NCBI GenBank assembly: GCA_964036275.1
Contig: OZ038434.1
Location: 27,761,511 to 27,825,510 of the forward strand
Origin: Litoditis marina
Lineage: Eukaryota > Nematoda > Chromadorea > Rhabditida > Rhabditidae
Direction of reading: 5' to 3'
Length of the DNA stretch: 64,000 nt
The position numbers were made by a program, and so were the translations under genes. The first letter of the stretch is position 1. Each line of letters opens with the position of its first letter. The notes beneath the pieces were generated by a model. It ran no database searches. It was not told the DNA's origin and saw only the letters and a list, made by a program, of their open reading frames with translations. Positions 58,957 to 64,000 of the stretch are shown piece by piece.

Positions 58957-60423
58957 CTGAAAAAAATGGAATGACGGAGAGAAATATTAGCTCATTCATT
59001 CTGGTTAACTCAAGGTTTTTGCCTTTTTTTCGGTTAGCCTTCATTTTTACAATAATGGAGATGGAGTAATGTAAAAGTAGACAAACAAGTGTTTGATTTC
59101 GTCTTTTCGTTTTCTGTAGCTTTGGATTCCGCGAGTAAAAGAACATTTTCCACTCTGTATTACGATAATCATCATGTTTTCAAAAAGCAAACAAATACGT
59201 TCTGGTTGTCGCTCTCTCCTATCTGTATGTGCTCAGATGTGCAGGTGTGCGCTCAAATTCAAAATTGTATACACTACCGTAACCTCTGTTTATGTTCACA
59301 AACACGACTACCACCTAAAAACTGCTACAACCACAAAGAAACGAGAAACGTTGACTCGATCGAAGGATACTTAGGTTGGATGCGCAAGTCCAGATTGCGC
59401 AATTACGCGGGGTTATGAAAAAAAAACAGATGGACAGACTGCGCAATGCTATCGAACAACTTTCCAAACACCGCGCTGAAGCGAAATGGGGTGTTGCCCG
59501 CATATTGCGGGCATGGTGACGAGTGACATACGTATTTGCAAATAACACACCATCGCGCCATATTGCGTACGAATTTTGCCTTATTCTCTCTCTAATATAT
59601 TTCATATATTTGTGGTTTTCCTATTGTTTTATGTATTATATTGTTCTGCTTAACCTATTCTGAAACTGTTATAGGAAGGATTATGATTAGATTATTGAAA
59701 TTGGGTAATTCTAGAGTATGTGGTCGGTAACCCCTTGCATTAAATGCAAAAAACGTATAAAATACATTAAATGAGTCACAACGTGAAATATTAGGGCTTA
59801 GGATTAGTATAATACGTTGGTAAGTCAAATGAGAACCTGAAGCTATTAAGATCATGAAAACCCCGTACATTGTTTGATTAGTTACCCCCTGAAAGAAAAC
59901 CGTAAACCATGCCCCTCCCATTTTGGTAAAAATGGTTGTTTGGAGTTAAATTGTAGTTGTTTCTACTGAGGTTATCAGTTTGTTAAGAGTCTCCATTCAT
60001 TAAGGTATTATCAAAGATTCAAGACTTTCCGACTAGTCAGAATGTGTTTTCTAGGTTGTTAGGTTAGAGCGGCGATTAATTTATACATTACGTTATTAGA
60101 ACGTATACACTACGCTCATATATATTGCATATTGCATATTTATTCAACATATTGACTTTAGTATGTAATTTAAGTTAAATATATGAATCAGCAATTAGAT
60201 TGAATGAGTCAATTGGCAATTTGAAATTCAGCTAGTTTTAAACCTGGTCGGACGGAAAGGTCCAGTTTTCGGGCCGCGGTTCGTTATATCATCGATTTAT
60301 TTTCAATGGGGTCGAGTGTTTGATTGGGATTGCTTTAAATAATAAATGTTTGACAATTAACTAGATATGCCGTTCTCAGTTCTGATGTAATTTTTATTTT
60401 GTGATGTAGCTTATAGTATTTTT
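58957..60423. other. No gene recognised; expected 5' exons of second DUF273 gene not found
   Basis: The first two exons of the second DUF273 gene should lie upstream of 58956 on the minus strand. I looked for a Val-rich block like IQIVVVVEKSS and a signal anchor and saw no convincing match. Remaining sequence is AT-rich with short frames only. Confidence 0.4.
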
Positions 60424-60646
60424 GTTGTGATATCCTCGCTCGACCTACGGTCTCGCTCGTCTACACAACTTACTTTTTCGCTCCCTTACGAAAAATGAGA
60501 TACTTACCTTCATTCCTTGAATCCTAAGTAATCCACTTCGAATGTCCTAAAGAACCCCAACCAAATACTTTTTAACCCCAACCTAATACTTTAGAAAACC
60601 CCTCCCCGCAAAAATTGTTGAAGATGTTATTTTAAGATATATTATA
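60424..60646 (+). repeat. Direct repeat, left copy
   Basis: Starts TTGTGATATCCTCGCTCGAC and runs through CTCGCTCGTCTACACAACTT, GAGATACTTACCTTCATTCC and CTCCCCGCAAAAATTGTTGA to AAGATATAT. The right copy at 62809-63048 is nearly identical apart from about 16 extra bases in an AATACTTTTAACCCC repeat. No TG...CA termini typical of LTRs. Confidence 0.75.
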
Positions 60647-61989
60647 GATACCGTGTGCTATGCTTTGGAGATTACGCGCGCCGCGTTTACGCTACACCAG
60701 CAGTGGTGCAAAAATTGTCCATAGTTCGAACTGTCTGATGAACATCGGACGACGGAGTTGCAACCTATAGTCGGACCAACAGTTAAACATTAATTTGACT
60801 TTCGTCAAGAATCGTTTTAATACTCAGTTCAGTGCAGAATATATACCCTTCGTATATAGTATCTTGAGTAAATATCTTCTTGTCCGCCCTCGGCGCTCAC
60901 TATAGCGTGACTGTGTTCCAATTTGGCCTGTATTTTCACGTAACGGATAACGGAATAACAGGAACTTCATTTTTTTGAAACTTTAGAAAACCTATATTGC
61001 CTAGGGCATAGAGTACTAAGTACCGAAAGCGATAGACATGACTGACTATACTGATCACTCATGGTGTACTTACGTCCTTATGCTTGAAAATTACCTGACG
61101 TCGAAACATTCACGAAATTTCACTACAACCTTTTGTTGAATTGTACCAATTGTGGCCTATATTTGCATAATGCAACAAACATACATGTTCCGACCCGAAC
61201 ATATTGTGACCACTTCACGTGAGCCTAGTTTTCAGGTATCTAATTGATACGAACTTATATTGTGAACCTATGTTCGTGAGATCGTGTGTCCGAATCAGCC
61301 CGAAGCCAAATCCATTTTTCCTAATAAGGCTTTCACCACTAACTATTGCCAAAACCAAAAAAATGTGGTCATGATCGTTAAGGCAGGGGTAAAACCTATG
61401 TTTCTCTTGCTGTCACAAGAAAGTGTGGATCTGGGCTCATGTTGGTCAAACCTTCACCTTCACGCATATGAGCAATTCACAACTATCTTCTTTAATAATC
61501 CAGACTCGCCAAACTACTATTACTATTACCTGTGTTCACATATATCACATCTCTAAGGTTTTACTGTTCTTCGTGTAAGAACAAGAATTGGATTGAAATA
61601 CGTTGGATTCCACATTTTCCATGAACAAAAGCGAAACCACTCGGGTTTGAGAAATTCGGCTATCAAAAACGCAAATAAATTACTCGATTTTGTTCCATAA
61701 TATGGTTAAAAAGCCTCAAACCAAGAGGATTCGTTTAGTCTTTCAGTTATTGTTTCAGCTTGCATGCTTAAATTCTGCCTGAGGAAACTCTAGATTTCTA
61801 GGAACGTGGGTGAGGGTCAATATCGAATAGTGTAAAAAGTAATGCATCCATAATATAAGTGATCATTCTGTATCCACAGTTGTATACCATTGGGTGATTG
61901 ACCGAACTTAAATACAGCTGACTAAGAGTATTCGTAAAATCGAAAACTGATCAAAATTTTTCAGAAACGCATAAAAACACTTTCTTACG

Positions 61990-62365
61990 AGGAAACATTT
62001 ATATGCAATACACACCTGCCTGTGTGAAACATCATCTTTGAACGTGTATGACTGGCAGTCGTATCAAACTGTCTCTAGTGAAGTGAATTCTATAATATCT
62101 CATATACTCTCAGAACGCACTGAAATTGTCCTGGATAATTTACCGGATTATTTGAGCCTGAAACATGTTATCTTGTTTCAAGACGGGTCGGTGAATAACT
62201 AGTTGAACTATGATATTCCTCAAGTTCTCGCATAATCTAATCTGCTGCAAGAAGCCAGTCTGAATGTTATAACCGATGACGAAATCAACGATATATCTAC
62301 CGTAAATTTGTGAACGTGTGGATACGCAAATAAGGCTTTTACGAGTCGGACTTTAAACTTAGTCC
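61990..62365 (+). pseudogene. Decayed reading frame, unknown family
   Basis: One frame reads SLNVYDWQSYQTVSSEVNSI, then ERTEIVLDNLPDYLSLKHVI and, after an in-frame stop at 62200, LNYDIPQVLA and NLLQEASLNVITDDEI with further stops. The amino-acid pattern is protein-like and the stops are few. It resembles the C-terminal half of nematode F-box-associated proteins only loosely. It lies between the two direct repeats. Confidence 0.3.
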
Positions 62366-62808
62366 GCACACTTTGACCGCTTCATTATCGTTCGAAGCCA
62401 TTAATCAATACCCTTTCTGATTAGCTAAGTACTGTAAACCTCGATTTCCTTTCTTTCATTGGTTATTGTCCGAGGCAAAACATGAAACATACTGTGATCT
62501 ATACCTCATACAGGGAGGGTGGGTGGGAACTACGCTTATCTTTCCGAAAAACTAACATTGCAACCGAATTAGGACTAGAACACTAGAAAAACAACTAGAA
62601 AACGACCAAATCTACCAGAAACAAAAAGGTAAACCGCTTTCCCATAACACCGGGAACCTCAAAACTAACTAAAACTAAGCAATTTAACTCACATAACCAA
62701 AGCAAAGAAGCACCGGGAATGACCTTTCATGACCAGCCTACGCCACGCCCCCTTTTTCCCGCTCTAAGTTACCGTATCTCATTCTTTTCGTGATTGCAAA
62801 AAATACAA

Positions 62809-63048
62809 TTGTGATATCCTCGCTCGACCTACGGTCTCGCTCGTCTACACAACTTACTTTTTCGCTCCCTTACGAAAAATGAGATACTTACCTTCATTCC
62901 TTGAATCCTAAGTAATCCACTTCGAATGTCCTAAAGAACCCCAACCAAATACTTTTGAAACCCCACCCAAATACTTTTAAACCCCAACCTAATACTTTAG
63001 AAAACCTCTCCCCGCAAAAATTTTTGAAGATGTTATTTTAAGATATAT
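62809..63048 (+). repeat. Direct repeat, right copy
   Basis: Copy of 60424-60646 with an expanded AATACTTTTGAAACCCCACC-type stretch (three imperfect units instead of two). Same orientation. Confidence 0.75.
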
Positions 63049-64000
63049 GGGAAATAGTCAGCCCGTAGGAGGGAAGGAAAGTGTGGTGAAAAACACGAAC
63101 TTGAGATCATGTAATTACGTCGAAGAACCACAAGGTGGCTGTCAATAAGAGGAGTCAGTTCGCGACTTTAAAAAGTTATCTAGGAAAGAACTATTCATTT
63201 CATGAAGAATTATTCGTGGGATACTACGATTCTGATGGCGTATTGCCTCGGAACATGAAATCTCTATACTTGATAATGATTGGACAGCTGTGCCATAGAG
63301 CGAACACATTTCCGAAATTCTTGTCATCCAGCGACTGAATGAACCCATGTACCGGTGAAACACCTAGTAAACTTCTGATGACACGCGCTTCGCTCATTAC
63401 ACGCGAAACCAAATAAGTCACAACCTTCAGCTAAAATCAGTAATATCGAATTTAGTTCTGATTGAACATATACGATGAAAAGCGTTCCTGAACGAACCAA
63501 AAGCATGTAATAAACATCATACATGTCGATTCTTAAGTGCATGTGTATTTCTTCACATTACTAATCGATCTTTTCCTGAAATGAAGACCAAAAAACAGCT
63601 GTGTGAAGCTCAGGGGTAGTGTGATTAGATCTTATTAGTATTTCGGTAAGACAAAGACAGGTTGAATGCCCTTACAGATTTGCTCATTCTGCAGTTACAC
63701 CGGACCGAAACTAATTCTTAACGGAAAAAACGATTAACGGTTTATGATCTTGATATCTGAAAACCACTTCAATTTGAGTGACCTAGTGATCAACAATAGT
63801 GATGCTACGATAACACAGACTCCCGAAAAAAATGCGGGTCAAATTTAGTCCGTATGTTGGACATTTCTATGTTTATTATCCTTGGTCAATACCAAAAGTC
63901 ATGTACTCATAACATACCGTTTAAGGTCATAATCACTCCGTTACTACGAAGAAAATTCAGTGCTGCCTTTCGTCACGCACACAAAAAGATATCTGACGTT
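63049..64000. other. Window end, one short unexplained frame
   Basis: An open frame without ATG (63135-63338, plus) contains LGKNYSFHEELFVGYYDSDG and ends at a stop, with a possible acceptor just upstream. No family recognised and the rest of the interval holds no supported feature. Confidence 0.3.

Noticed and set aside
60490..60505. ATACTTACCT resembling the 5' end of U1 snRNA in the direct repeat
   Set aside because: Only about ten bases match; no Sm site or U1 stem-loops follow.
1..64000. CRISPR arrays, bacterial operons, rRNA genes
   Set aside because: Introns, nematode protein families and transposons show a eukaryotic nuclear sequence; tandem arrays here lack the repeat-spacer pattern and no rRNA segments were recognised.

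Overview
The window reads as nuclear DNA of a nematode, most likely a rhabditid close to Caenorhabditis. It is AT-rich, and its genes are split into short exons with GT...TTTCAG introns. The recognisable proteins belong to families that are expanded in, or restricted to, nematodes. A 21-of-22 match to the nematode SL1 spliced leader occurs twice. Open frames that start with TTG or GTG are not meaningful here. Genes were assembled exon by exon from splice sites, reading phase and family motifs. No database search was run, so family names come from recognised motifs. Layout from left to right: (1) 0.6-4.1 kb, plus strand, partial alpha-1,2-fucosyltransferase-like gene (GT11). (2) 6.65-10.55 kb, plus strand, eight-exon nematode secretory-pathway gene, probably Pfam DUF1647. 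(3) 10.6-15.7 kb, mobile-element debris: a damaged Ty3/gypsy pol fragment, MITEs, a GC-hairpin repeat, a tRNA-like relic and a duplicated exon fragment. (4) 15.8-20.8 kb, plus strand, seven-exon FkbM-type methyltransferase-like gene with a signal peptide. (5) 34.1-23.5 kb, minus strand, ten-exon DUF273 gene (putative glycosyltransferase, 389 aa) whose phases all close. Its 4.4 kb third intron holds a 2.7 kb terminal-inverted-repeat element with F-box-like exons. (6) 35,577-44,872, a 9.3 kb almost perfect palindrome flanked by a 6-bp direct repeat, probably a Polinton/Maverick-derived element. (7) 45.15-46.10 kb, plus strand, small three-exon gene of unknown family. (8) 58.96-47.63 kb, minus strand, a second DUF273 gene. 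Its exon lengths equal those of the first wherever both are present, but one 65-nt exon is missing and an 8.6 kb intron is packed with minisatellite and transposons. (9) 59-64 kb, no convincing intact gene, but a 0.2 kb direct repeat and one decayed reading frame. The conserved genes share a theme. GT11, DUF1647 and DUF273 products look like lumenal or type II membrane enzymes of glycan assembly, and the FkbM-like protein looks like a secreted or lumenal O-methyltransferase. They could act in sugar modification, but clustering of expanded nematode families by local duplication explains the layout equally well, and no operon is evident. The most unusual object is the palindrome. It has 4.4-4.6 kb arms, a spacer of about 0.29 kb, 5'-AG...CT-3' ends with an ACCGTT duplication on each side, paired open frames in both arms, repeated ACCCGG/CCGGGT hairpins, and an SL1-like sequence in each arm.
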